DNA of 64,000 nucleotides from Burkholderiales bacterium. Lineage in GTDB: Bacteria > Pseudomonadota > Gammaproteobacteria > Burkholderiales > Burkholderiaceae_C. The position numbers and the translations under genes were made by a program. The stretch is from positions 1 through 64,000 of the forward strand of contig JAUVWL010000011.1 of assembly GCA_030604135.1 (NCBI GenBank). The letters are read 5' to 3'. Position 1 is the first letter of the stretch, and every line of letters starts with the position of its first letter. The notes beneath the pieces are model-generated. The model was not told the origin of the DNA. It ran no database searches and worked only from the letters and a program-made list of their open reading frames with translations. This document shows, one piece after another, positions 17,896-27,182 of the stretch.

Positions 17896-19035
17896 TCAGC
17901 GCCTGAACCGCCCGCTGGCGTCGATGATGGACAGGTCGGCAAAGTCCAGGCCGGTGTGGTTGTCGCGGCTGTAACTGACATTCAGGCCGCCCAGGTCGAA
18001 GTTGCGGATGCCCTCGAGCGCGTCGCGCAGGCCGGCAGGCGTCGGGTTGGGGCCGGCGCGGCGCAGGCCCTCGACCAGCACCTTGGCGGCGGCAAACCCT
18101 TCCATCATGGCCGGTGACACGCCGTCCATGCCATTGGCTGCGGCCAGATCCCGGGCCTCCTTGATCAGCGCGTAGCTGACGCTGCGTTCGTTTGGAAAGA
18201 CCTGGGTGACGATCACCCCGCGGGCATGGTCCCCCAGCAGCCGGATGAAACCATCAGAGGCGTTGTTCGACAGGGTGACGACCTGCGCGCGAGAGCCTGC
18301 CGAACGGATGGCCTGTACGGCGTTGGCCGTGTTGCCAGCCGACCCGATCACCAGCACCGCCTGGGCGTCGGCGCTGCGCACGCGCTGGGCAATTGGGCCG
18401 AACTCGGGCTTGTCGCGCGGAAACTTTTCTTGCAGCACGGGTTGAAGGCCGGTGCGCTCGAACCCCTGCCGGGCGCCAGCGGCCGAGTCGGCACCAAAGG
18501 AGTCATCGGTTTCCAGCACCGCGATGCGGGTGATGCCAATGGTGGCCAGGTGCTCGATGGCCTTGGCCGCCTCGCGCTGGTAGGTGGCCCGCACGTTGAA
18601 CACCCAGGGGTTGACCGGCTGGTGCAGCACCATGGCCCCGGTGCTGGGGCCCACCAGTGGCACCCTGTACTCGGCCAGCAGGGGCAGCAAGGCCTGCGAG
18701 TGGGGGGTGCCGCGGTTGAGGAACAAGGCCAGCACGTTCTGATTGGTGATCAACTCGCGTGCCACCTCGACGGTGCGGGCCGGGTTGAATTCATCGTCGA
18801 CCGAGATCAGTTCGACCTTCTGGCCATGGACGCCGCCGCGCGCGTTGACCGCGTCAATGTAGAGGCGGGCACCTTCGGTGTTTTCCTTCACCCCGGCAGC
18901 CACCGAGCCTGTGAAGCCCGAGGGTTGGCCGATGCGCAACTGGGCCTGCGCCGAGGACAGGGCACAGGCCAGCAGCACACCGGTCATGAGGGTTCGCCAA
19001 TGTCGCTTTGCCGGATGTTCGCTTCTCGTTGTCAT
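17896..19035 (-). CDS. Periplasmic ligand-binding protein, branched-chain amino-acid (Leu/Ile/Val-BP-like) type
   Basis: This 379-aa Peripla_BP_6-type protein has an N-terminal signal (RTLMTGVLLACALSSAQA). Its opening LRIGQPSGFTGSVAAGVKENTEGARLYIDAVNARGGV is typical of the LivJ-like family. No permease or ATPase genes accompany it, so it is an orphan binding protein, as is common in Burkholderiales. The ligand is unknown. It is convergent with the DUF1501 gene and divergent from uvrA. Confidence 0.85.
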   Translation of the reverse strand: MTTRSEHPAKRHWRTLMTGVLLACALSSAQAQLRIGQPSGFTGSVAAGVKENTEGARLYIDAVNARGGVHGQKVELISVDDEFNPARTVEVARELITNQNVLALFLNRGTPHSQALLPLLAEYRVPLVGPSTGAMVLHQPVNPWVFNVRATYQREAAKAIEHLATIGITRIAVLETDDSFGADSAAGARQGFERTGLQPVLQEKFPRDKPEFGPIAQRVRSADAQAVLVIGSAGNTANAVQAIRSAGSRAQVVTLSNNASDGFIRLLGDHARGVIVTQVFPNERSVSYALIKEARDLAAANGMDGVSPAMMEGFAAAKVLVEGLRRAGPNPTPAGLRDALEGIRNFDLGGLNVSYSRDNHTGLDFADLSIIDASGRFRR

Positions 19036-19169
19036 GCCGCTTCCTTCGCTTCCAAGGTCCGGGCATGCTAGCCATTCATGGGCCGGTGCGCATTGTGGAG
19101 ATGACGTAGAGGATTACCCGGAATACGGTGCCTCCGTAGAATGTTCGGCTCCCTGTCACGGAGCCTTGC

Positions 19170-22100
19170 ATGGCCGACGAACTGCCTCCGAATCCCGTCC
19201 CTCTGGATCAGACATCCGGCCGGTCCGTGCCGGACGGTGCCGGGCCGTCGGCCTTCGGCACGATCCGCATCCGCGGGGCCCGGCAGCACAACCTCAAGAA
19301 CCTGGACCTGGACATCCGCACCCGGGAGCTGACGGTGGTCACCGGTCCCAGCGGCTCGGGCAAGTCCAGCCTGGTGTTCGACACCCTGTTCGCCGAGGGC
19401 CAGCGTCGCTACGTCGAGACCTTCAGCGCCTATGCACGGCAGTTCCTGGACCGCATGGACAAACCGGCGGTGGACAGGGTGGAAGGGGTCCCGCCCGCCA
19501 TCGCCATCGACCAGACCAACCCGGTGCGATCGTCACGTTCTACGGTCGGCACCATGACCGAGCTCAACGACCACCTCAAGCTGCTGTTTGCGCGTGGTGC
19601 CCAGCTGTTTGACCGCCAGACCGCGCTGCCGGTGCGGCACGATTCGCCGGAGTCGATCTACGCCGAGCTGCAACGCCGCTCGAAGGAACAGGGTGATCCG
19701 AGACTGGTCGTGACCTTTCCGGTGGAACTGCCTGCCTCGACCACGCCCGAAGAAGTCGAACAATGGCTATCGGCCAGCGGCTACACCCGTGTGCAGGCCG
19801 AGCGCATCGTGCAACGCGAAGCCAAGGCCGAGGCACCGGCCAAGGGCAAGAAGGCCAAACCCGCAATCGAGGCCGTCAAGCTGCTGGACGTGGTGGCCGA
19901 CCGCTTCCGCATCGGCAACGCCGAGCCGGCGCGGGTCATGGAAGCCATCGAGGCCGGCCTCAAGCGTGGCGCCGGCAAGCTGATGGTCTACGTGCTGAAG
20001 GAAGAGGGCCGACCCGACGCCGGGCCGCCCCAAGTCGGGTCAGCCCCCTCGGGGGGCAGCGAACCACGCGAAGCGGGGAGCGTGGGGGAACCGGTCATCT
20101 GGCGCTTCAGCACGGGCTTGCATTGCCCTGAAAGCGACATCCGCTACGCCGAACCCATGCCCTCGATGTTTTCCTTCAACTCGGCCGTGGGGGCCTGCGA
20201 AGCCTGTCGCGGGTTCGGGCGCGTGATCGGGGTCGACTACGGCCTGGTGATCCCGGATGGCAAGCTCACCTTGCGCAACGGGGCGGTCAAGGTGTTCCAG
20301 ACACCGGCCTGGAAGGAGTGCCAGGACGACCTGATGCGGCATGCGGAAAGTGCCGGCATTCCGCGCGACACACCCTGGAACCGGCTGACCCCGGAGCAGC
20401 AGCACTGGGTGAAGTCGGGTTCACCGAACTGGAATGGCAAGTGGAACCAGCAGTGGTACGGCATTGCCCGCTTCTTCGAGTACCTGGAGAGCAAGGCCTA
20501 CAAGATGCACATCCGGGTGCTGCTGTCCAAGTACCGCAGCTACACCGAATGCCCCAGCTGTGGCGGCGCACGGCTGAAGACCGACAGCCTGCTCTGGCGC
20601 ATCGGCACGAAGGCGCAGGCTGATGCGGTGCTGCCCGTCGGTCAGCGTTACCTGCCGACGGGCGTGAAGTGGTCGCGCGAACACCTGGAGGACTTGCCGG
20701 GCCTGTGTCTGCACGACCTCATGCTGATGCCGCTGACCGACCTGCGGCGCTTCTTCGATTCGCTGGCCGCCGCCTTGCCGGCCGCCGGTGCGGAAGGGGG
20801 CGAACAGCAGGCGCTCAAGCTGCTGTACGAGGAGATCAACACCCGGCTGCGCTACCTGTGCGAGGTTGGCATCGGCTACCTCACGCTGGACCGGCAGAGC
20901 CGCACGCTCAGCGGCGGTGAGGTGCAGCGCATCAACCTGACCACTGCGCTGGGCACCTCGCTGGTCAACACCCTGTTCGTGCTGGACGAACCCAGCATTG
21001 GCCTGCACCCGCGTGACATGGCGCGCATCAACGACGCCATGCTGCGCCTGCGCGATGCCGGCAACACCCTGGTGGTGGTCGAACACGACCCGGCGGTGAT
21101 GCTGGCGGCCGACCGCCTGATCGACATGGGTCCAGGCCCGGGCGAGCGGGGCGGGCAGATCGTGTTCGATGGCACGCCCGAGCAGATCCGCAGCGCCGAC
21201 ACCCTGACCGGCGCCTACCTGGGTGCGCGCAAGCAGGTGGGCATGGGTTTCAAGCGGCGGGTCACCGAGAGCACGCCGCGGCTGATTCTGGAGGGCGCGC
21301 GCGAACATAACCTGCAGGGCCTTGACGTCGAGTTTCCTTTGCAGCGCCTGGTGGTGGTCACCGGTGTCTCGGGTTCGGGCAAGTCCACCCTGGTCCAGGA
21401 CGTGCTGGCGCCCGCCCTGCTGCGCCAGTTCGGCAAGGCCACCGAGACCCCCGGTGCTCATGACCGGCTGCTGGGTGCCGATCACCTGAGCGACGTGGTC
21501 TATGTGGACCAGTCGCCCATTGGCAAAACGGCCCGCTCCAACCCGGTCAGTTACGTGGGCGCCTGGGACGCCATCCGCTCCCTGTTCGCCGATGCGCCGC
21601 TGGCGCGCCAGCGGGGCTACACGCAGGCCAAGTTCAGCTTCAACACCGGCGACGGGCGCTGCCCGACCTGCGGTGGCTCCGGCTTCGAGCATGTGGAGAT
21701 GCAGTTCCTGTCGGACGTGTACCTGCGGTGCCCGGATTGCGACGGCAAGCGCTACCGGCCTGAGGTGCTGGAGGTGCACATCGAGCGTGCCGGCCGCGCG
21801 CTCAGTGTGGCGGATGTGCTTGAGCTGACGGTGAGCGAGGCGGCCGAGATCTTCAAGGACGACAGGGACGTCATCCGCGTGCTCCAGCCCATCGTGGACG
21901 TGGGGCTGGAGTACGTGAAACTGGGACAGCCCGTGCCCACGCTGTCGGGCGGCGAGGCACAGCGCCTCAAGCTCGCCGGCTTCCTTGCGGAAGCTGCGAA
22001 GAACAGCGCCGCCAGCCGGCAGTCGCTGGCGAAGAAGGGCACGCTGTTCCTGTTCGATGAACCCACCACCGGTCTGCACTTCGACGACATCGCCAAGCTG

Positions 22101-25088
22101 ATGCGTTCGCTGCGCAAGCTGCTGGAGGCAGGTCATTCGCTGATCGTGATCGAGCACAACCTGGACGTGATCCGCTCGGCCGACTGGCTGATCGACCTGG
22201 GACCCGAGGGCGGGACGGGGGGGGGGCAGGTGGTGGCCGAAGGGCCGCCCGAGGAGGTGCGCGAACACCCCACCAGCCACACCGCCAAAGCGCTGCGTGA
22301 CTACGCCAGCGCCATGGACAAGGTGCATGCGGTCAGCGAGGTTGCGCCACCGCCGTACCTGGCGCACAGCCGCCGGACCCGTGAGCCGGGCGACGAAGCG
22401 ATCCGCATCGTCCATGCCAAGGAACACAACCTCAAGAACCTGAGCGTGGACATTCCGCGCGGCAAGTTCAACGTGATTTCGGGGGTCAGCGGCTCCGGCA
22501 AGAGTACGCTGGCGTTCGACATCCTATTCAACGAAGGCCAGAGGCGCTACCTGGAGAGCCTCAATGCCTATGCGCGCAGCATCGTGCAGCCCGCGGGCCG
22601 GCCCGAGGTCGACGCGGTCTATGGCATTCCACCCACCGTGGCCATCGAGCAGCGCCTCTCGCGCGGCGGGCGCAAGTCCACCGTCGGCACCACCACCGAG
22701 GTCTGGCACTTCCTGCGGCTGCTCTATGTGAAGTTGGGCACCCAGCACTGCGTGCACGACGGCGCGGCCGTGATGCCGCAGAGTCCGGACAGCATCGTCG
22801 CTGCGATCCTGCGCCGTTACCGTGGACGGCACATCGGTCTGCTGGCGCCGCTGGTGGTCAACCGCAAGGGGGTCTACACCGAACTGGCCGACTGGGCCCG
22901 ACCCCGGGGCTACACCCACCTGCGGGTCGATGGCGAGTTTTTGCCGACCACCGGCTTCCCGCGCATCGACCGCTTCAAGGAACACACCATCGAGCTGCCG
23001 GTTGCCGACGGTGTGGTCGATCCGGCCCACGAGGCCTGGCTGCGCGTCCAGCTGACAAAGGCGCTGGAGCTGGGAAAAGGCACGGTGCACCTGCTGGACA
23101 ACCTGGACGGACTGGCCACCGCACTGGCCGAGGGCCGGTCCACGGCCGGCCTGGGCCAGCTGGAGGTGTTTTCCACCACCCGGGCCTGCCCGGTCTGTGG
23201 CACCAGCTACCCCGAACTCGATCCGCGGCTGTTCTCTTACAACAGCAAGCACGGCTGGTGCCCCGACTGCGTGGGCACCGGCGTCAGCCTCTCTCGCGAG
23301 CAGCGCAAGGCGCTGGACGATTCGGTGCGCGACGACAAGGAGCGCGGTCGTGAGCAGAGCTTTGCCGAACCCGAGGTCGAGGATCTGGCCGACGAGGTCT
23401 GCCCGAGCTGTGAAGGGACCCGCCTGAATCCGCAGGCGCGGGCGGTGCGCTTCGGCGGCATGGGCATCACCGATATCGCCAGGCTGTCGGTCAGCGAGGT
23501 GCGTCAGAAGATCCGTGCCATGATGGCCGAAGGCGGCATGAGCTCACGTGAGGCAGACATCGCGCGCGATCTGCTACCGGAGATCGAAAGCCGCCTGGCC
23601 TTCCTCGAAGAAGTGGGGCTGAGTTACCTGACGCTCGATCGAGGTGCCCCCACGCTCAGTGGCGGCGAAGCCCAGCGAATCCGTCTGGCCGCCCAGCTGG
23701 GGTCCAACCTGCAGGGCGTCTGCTACGTGCTGGACGAGCCGACCATCGGCCTGCACCCGCGCGACAACCAGATCCTGCTGGACGCGCTGCACAAGCTGGG
23801 CGACATGGGCAACACGCTGGTGGTGGTGGAGCACGACGAGGACACCATCCGCCGCGCCGACCACATCATCGACATCGGCCCCAGCGCCGGCAAGCGAGGC
23901 GGCCGCGTGGTGGCCCAGGGCACGGTGGCCGACCTGTCGGCCAGCGAACACTCGCTGACCGGCCGCTACCTGCTGCACGCCATGAAGCACCCGCTGCAGG
24001 CGCGGCGGATCGTGACCTCACAGACTGAAGTGCTGCAACTGCGTGGCGCCACGATGCACAACCTGCAGCAGGTCGACGTGGCCGTGCCGCTCAAGCGCCT
24101 CGTTGTCGTGACCGGTGTGAGCGGCTCCGGCAAGTCCACGCTGGCGCGCGACGTGCTGCTGACCAACGTGGCCGAAGCTGTGTCCATGCGCAGCACCTTC
24201 GCGGGTCGCCAGGCCTGGGACAACGAAGGGGTGCGTCCCGCCTGGGCCGGCTGCAGCAAGCTGCTGGGCACCGAGTCCGTCGACCGGGTGCTGGAAGTCG
24301 ACCAGACACCGATTGGCAAGACGCCGCGCAGCTGCCCGGCCACCTACATCGGCTTCTGGGACACGGTGCGCAAGCTGTTTGCCGACACGCTGGAAGCCAA
24401 GGCGCGCGGCTACGGGCCCGGGCGCTTCAGTTTCAACACCGGCGAAGGCCGCTGTCCGGCCTGCGAAGGGCAGGGCCTGCGCACCATCGAGATGAGCTTC
24501 CTGCCCGATGTGAAGGTACCCTGCGAGGTCTGCCACGGCGCGCGCTTCAACCCCGAGACCCTGGCGGTGACTTGGAAGGGCAAGAGCATCGGCGATGTGC
24601 TGCAGATGGCGGTGGACGAGGCGGTCGAGTTCTTCGCCAGCATGCCCGCCATCAGCCACCCGCTGCAGCTGCTCAAGGACGTGGGGCTGGGCTACCTCAC
24701 GCTGGGTCAGCCGTCGCCCACGCTGTCGGGCGGCGAGGCGCAGCGCATCAAGCTCGTCACCGAACTGAGCAAGGTGCGCGACGACATCGGCCGTCGCGGC
24801 CAGAAGGCGCCCCACACGCTCTACGTGCTCGACGAGCCCACGGTTGGCCTGCACATGGCCGACGTGGAAAAGCTCATCCGCGTGCTGCACCGCCTGGTGG
24901 ACGGCGGCCACAGCGTGGTCGTGATCGAGCACGACCTGGACGTGATGGCCGAGGCCGACTGGATCATCGACCTCGGCCCCGAGGGTGGCTCGGGCGGCGG
25001 GCGCATCGTGGCGGCCGCGACGCCAGAGGACGTGGTGCGCCTGGGCACCCACACCGGCCGGGTGTTGCAGCCGGTGCTGGCCCGCTGA
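19170..25088 (+). CDS. Double-length (tandem) UvrA-type excinuclease ATPase
   Basis: This 1972-aa protein is twice the usual ~940. It carries two UvrA units: residues ~27-1060 and ~1075-1970. Four Walker A motifs are visible (GPSGSGKSS near 60, GVSGSGKST near 730, 1103 and 1649), as are four LSGGE signatures (near 579, 925, 1495, 1852). Both units have UvrA zinc-site cysteines (CPTCGGSGFEHVEMQF...CPDC; CPACEGQGLRTIEMSF...CEVC). Long-form UvrA paralogues are known beside canonical UvrA; roles in damage tolerance or secondary-metabolite resistance are proposed, not proven here. Residues ~282-306 are a repeat-derived insertion. A TAGAAT hexamer at 19137-19142 may be its -10 element. Confidence 0.92.
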   Translation: MADELPPNPVPLDQTSGRSVPDGAGPSAFGTIRIRGARQHNLKNLDLDIRTRELTVVTGPSGSGKSSLVFDTLFAEGQRRYVETFSAYARQFLDRMDKPAVDRVEGVPPAIAIDQTNPVRSSRSTVGTMTELNDHLKLLFARGAQLFDRQTALPVRHDSPESIYAELQRRSKEQGDPRLVVTFPVELPASTTPEEVEQWLSASGYTRVQAERIVQREAKAEAPAKGKKAKPAIEAVKLLDVVADRFRIGNAEPARVMEAIEAGLKRGAGKLMVYVLKEEGRPDAGPPQVGSAPSGGSEPREAGSVGEPVIWRFSTGLHCPESDIRYAEPMPSMFSFNSAVGACEACRGFGRVIGVDYGLVIPDGKLTLRNGAVKVFQTPAWKECQDDLMRHAESAGIPRDTPWNRLTPEQQHWVKSGSPNWNGKWNQQWYGIARFFEYLESKAYKMHIRVLLSKYRSYTECPSCGGARLKTDSLLWRIGTKAQADAVLPVGQRYLPTGVKWSREHLEDLPGLCLHDLMLMPLTDLRRFFDSLAAALPAAGAEGGEQQALKLLYEEINTRLRYLCEVGIGYLTLDRQSRTLSGGEVQRINLTTALGTSLVNTLFVLDEPSIGLHPRDMARINDAMLRLRDAGNTLVVVEHDPAVMLAADRLIDMGPGPGERGGQIVFDGTPEQIRSADTLTGAYLGARKQVGMGFKRRVTESTPRLILEGAREHNLQGLDVEFPLQRLVVVTGVSGSGKSTLVQDVLAPALLRQFGKATETPGAHDRLLGADHLSDVVYVDQSPIGKTARSNPVSYVGAWDAIRSLFADAPLARQRGYTQAKFSFNTGDGRCPTCGGSGFEHVEMQFLSDVYLRCPDCDGKRYRPEVLEVHIERAGRALSVADVLELTVSEAAEIFKDDRDVIRVLQPIVDVGLEYVKLGQPVPTLSGGEAQRLKLAGFLAEAAKNSAASRQSLAKKGTLFLFDEPTTGLHFDDIAKLMRSLRKLLEAGHSLIVIEHNLDVIRSADWLIDLGPEGGTGGGQVVAEGPPEEVREHPTSHTAKALRDYASAMDKVHAVSEVAPPPYLAHSRRTREPGDEAIRIVHAKEHNLKNLSVDIPRGKFNVISGVSGSGKSTLAFDILFNEGQRRYLESLNAYARSIVQPAGRPEVDAVYGIPPTVAIEQRLSRGGRKSTVGTTTEVWHFLRLLYVKLGTQHCVHDGAAVMPQSPDSIVAAILRRYRGRHIGLLAPLVVNRKGVYTELADWARPRGYTHLRVDGEFLPTTGFPRIDRFKEHTIELPVADGVVDPAHEAWLRVQLTKALELGKGTVHLLDNLDGLATALAEGRSTAGLGQLEVFSTTRACPVCGTSYPELDPRLFSYNSKHGWCPDCVGTGVSLSREQRKALDDSVRDDKERGREQSFAEPEVEDLADEVCPSCEGTRLNPQARAVRFGGMGITDIARLSVSEVRQKIRAMMAEGGMSSREADIARDLLPEIESRLAFLEEVGLSYLTLDRGAPTLSGGEAQRIRLAAQLGSNLQGVCYVLDEPTIGLHPRDNQILLDALHKLGDMGNTLVVVEHDEDTIRRADHIIDIGPSAGKRGGRVVAQGTVADLSASEHSLTGRYLLHAMKHPLQARRIVTSQTEVLQLRGATMHNLQQVDVAVPLKRLVVVTGVSGSGKSTLARDVLLTNVAEAVSMRSTFAGRQAWDNEGVRPAWAGCSKLLGTESVDRVLEVDQTPIGKTPRSCPATYIGFWDTVRKLFADTLEAKARGYGPGRFSFNTGEGRCPACEGQGLRTIEMSFLPDVKVPCEVCHGARFNPETLAVTWKGKSIGDVLQMAVDEAVEFFASMPAISHPLQLLKDVGLGYLTLGQPSPTLSGGEAQRIKLVTELSKVRDDIGRRGQKAPHTLYVLDEPTVGLHMADVEKLIRVLHRLVDGGHSVVVIEHDLDVMAEADWIIDLGPEGGSGGGRIVAAATPEDVVRLGTHTGRVLQPVLAR
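20020..20092 (+). repeat. Dispersed GC-rich palindromic repeat inserted in frame within uvrA
   Basis: The tract contains CCCCCTCGGGGGGCAGCG and GAACCACGCGAAGCG, which I recall as parts of an intergenic repeat of Comamonadaceae. Here it is read through as a low-complexity Pro/Gly/Ser/Glu insertion (PPQVGSAPSGGSEPREAG) in the first UvrA unit. A related copy lies between ahcY and tlyA, sharing the CCCCCTC-N-GGGGGCAGCG core. Exact ends are uncertain. Confidence 0.5.
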
Positions 25089-25097
25089 GCGCCTGAA

Positions 25098-26000
25098 TCA
25101 GGGACGTCCGGCGCCCGGGACCGCGACCCGGGTCGTCCAGATGGCCGCCTCGCGTGCGGCCTCGCGTGCCTGCTCGTGGAAATCCGGCGCCACGCAGATG
25201 AACAGGGTGCGCCCGTCAGGGCCACCCAGGGTGCAGGCAAAAGCGCCCTGTTCCCCGGTGGAGACGCTTTCCAGGATCTCGCCGCCGGGTGCCATGCGCA
25301 CCACCCGGTGGCCCACCGCATCGGCGAACCACACCGCTCCCTCGGCATCCAGGGTGGCGCCATCCGGAGCCGCCGTGAGCGCACCCAGCACGGTGGGCGT
25401 GTCGGTCAGCGGCGGCAGAGGACCCCAGGCGGCCCAGTCGCGGCGTGGCCCCAGGCTGCCGTTGTCCCGGATGTCGAAGGCGGAGATCCGATTGCCCATG
25501 GTCTCGCCGACGATCAGGGTGCGGCCATCGGGCGTGATCATGGCGCCGTTGGGGAAGTAGAGGCCGGTGGCGGCGGTGTGGACCGAGCCGTCCGCGTCGA
25601 CCCGGGCCAGGCTGGCGGTCTGCGGCGTGCCGCCACCCATCAGGTCGAAACCAAAATTGCCCACGTAGGCCCGGCCCTGGGCATCCACCACCATGTCGTT
25701 CGCATGCCCGCCCGCGATGGACGACAGGTCGGCATGGACTACCAGGCGTCCATCGGCATCCTGGCGCAGGACCTTGCGGTCGCGCATGGACACCACCAGC
25801 AGACGACCGTCCGGCAGCCAGCCCATGCCCGAGGGCTGTTGCGCGACCTCGGCCACCGGATGCACCTGCCCCTGCAGGTCGACACGGAGGATCCGGTGGG
25901 TGTAGAAATCCGAAAGCCAGAGGTGCCCGTCGTGCCAGCGCGGGCTCTCCAGAAACGTGTGGCCCGAGGTGAGGACGGAAAACCGGGGATCGATGCTCAT
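25098..26000 (-). CDS. SMP-30/gluconolactonase/LRE-family beta-propeller protein
   Basis: This 300-aa predicted cytoplasmic six-bladed propeller has the family motifs ESPRWHDGHLWLSDFYTHRI at about residue 18, HANDMVVDAQGRAYVGNFGFD near 105 and YFPNGAMITPDGRTLIVGET near 150. Members are metal-dependent lactonases acting on sugar lactones or related esters. The substrate cannot be told. It is convergent with uvrA with only 9 bp between stops, and has no obvious pathway neighbours. Confidence 0.87.
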   Translation of the reverse strand: MSIDPRFSVLTSGHTFLESPRWHDGHLWLSDFYTHRILRVDLQGQVHPVAEVAQQPSGMGWLPDGRLLVVSMRDRKVLRQDADGRLVVHADLSSIAGGHANDMVVDAQGRAYVGNFGFDLMGGGTPQTASLARVDADGSVHTAATGLYFPNGAMITPDGRTLIVGETMGNRISAFDIRDNGSLGPRRDWAAWGPLPPLTDTPTVLGALTAAPDGATLDAEGAVWFADAVGHRVVRMAPGGEILESVSTGEQGAFACTLGGPDGRTLFICVAPDFHEQAREAAREAAIWTTRVAVPGAGRP

Positions 26001-26117
26001 GTGGTCTCCTGAGGTGGGTGGCCGGTGAAAGGACCACCTTAGACCACGGAGCCTTCGGTTCGCAAGAATCCAGGATCGCCTGAGCGACAGGCACCCATGG
26101 CTTCACACAGCCCGGCC

Positions 26118-27050
26118 TCATGGCAACGGTTGGTGGCGCGCCTGCAGGTAGTCGACAAAGCGCCGTGCCGGCAGGTCCAGCGGCGCGTCGGCACGCCAGA
26201 CCACGGACCAGTGGCGCTGGATCGGAAAGCCCTCCACCGGGAGGCGGATCCAGGGCGCGGCGCCGCCGGGCGCCGGCCCGGCGTCCACCGCCAGTGCCGA
26301 AACCACCGCCAGCCCGAGCCCGGCCCCGACGGCGTGCTTGAGGGCCTCGTTGCTGCCCAGGCTCATGGCGACCCGCGGCGTCAAGCCTTGGGCAGCAAAG
26401 TGCCTTTCGGCCACCAGCCGGGTGCCGCTGCCCGGTTCACGCAGCAGCCAGCGTTCCTGGGCCAGCTGTTCGAGTGCCACGGGTGACGTGGCCTGGGCCA
26501 GTGGGTGGCCACGCGGCGCGATCACCACCAGCGGGTTCTCCAGGAACGGCAGGCTGTGCAGCGGCAGCTCGTCCGGCGGAAGCATCATCACCGCCAGGTC
26601 GTCCGCCTGGCGGTGCAGCCGGTCGATCACCCGGTCCCGGTTTTCCACCGCCAGCTCGATCTCCACGCCGGGGTGGCTGGCGCTGAACGGCCCCAGCAGG
26701 TCGGGTACGAAGTACTCCGCGGTGGTCACCGCCGCGATCCTCAGCCGCCCGCGCAGCAGGCCGCGCAGCTCGCCCAGCCGTCCTTCGAAGCGCTGCCAGC
26801 AACTGCTGATCTCGCCCAGGGTCTCCTGCAAGGCCTCCCCCACCGGTGTCAGGCGCACCCCGCGGCCCAGGGGTTCGAACAGGGGTTCACCCACCAGTTC
26901 GGCCAGCTGACGCAGCTGCAGGCTGACCGTGGGCTGGCTCACATGCAGCTCGCGCGCGGCCCGGGTCACCGACCGGTGGCGCGCTGCGGCTTCAAAGGAG
27001 CGCAGTTGCTGGGGTGAGGCGCGCAGCAGGCGCTTGAGCGGGGTGGGCAT
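26118..27050 (-). CDS. LysR-family transcriptional regulator
   Basis: This 310-aa regulator has an N-terminal helix-turn-helix (RHRSVTRAARELHVSQPTVSLQLRQLAELVG) and a C-terminal LysR substrate domain (LRIAAVTTAEYFVPDLLGPF, LLREPGSGTRLVAERHF). The arrangement resembles CbbR-like regulators. It is divergent from an isocitrate dehydrogenase gene, with an inverted repeat in the 132-bp gap. By LysR convention it may control icd and its own gene. The effector is unknown. Confidence 0.9.
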   Translation of the reverse strand: MPTPLKRLLRASPQQLRSFEAAARHRSVTRAARELHVSQPTVSLQLRQLAELVGEPLFEPLGRGVRLTPVGEALQETLGEISSCWQRFEGRLGELRGLLRGRLRIAAVTTAEYFVPDLLGPFSASHPGVEIELAVENRDRVIDRLHRQADDLAVMMLPPDELPLHSLPFLENPLVVIAPRGHPLAQATSPVALEQLAQERWLLREPGSGTRLVAERHFAAQGLTPRVAMSLGSNEALKHAVGAGLGLAVVSALAVDAGPAPGGAAPWIRLPVEGFPIQRHWSVVWRADAPLDLPARRFVDYLQARHQPLP

Positions 27051-27078
27051 GACGGAGGTCCGGCTGGTCGCTGGAGAT

Positions 27079-27102
27079 AAACATAGATATTGGCCTATGT
27101 TT
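27079..27102. promoter_or_regulatory. Inverted repeat in the lysR-icd divergent promoter, candidate LysR operator
   Basis: AAACATAG (27079-27086) and CTATGTTT (27095-27102) are perfect 8-bp arms around an 8-nt AT-rich spacer. The site is in an AT-rich patch between the divergent genes and is closer to the regulator, the normal place for a LysR recognition site. Confidence 0.5.
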
Positions 27103-27182
27103 TTTATCAGAACAAGGTATTTTTATTTATTGGATGGTCTCCGTAAGCTCGCGGCACCTTCACACCCACACCGGAGACCTTC

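Noticed and set aside
20421..22427. Minus-strand open frame of 668 codons inside uvrA
   Set aside because: It is the shadow of conserved UvrA coding sequence, with no recognisable motif or promoter.
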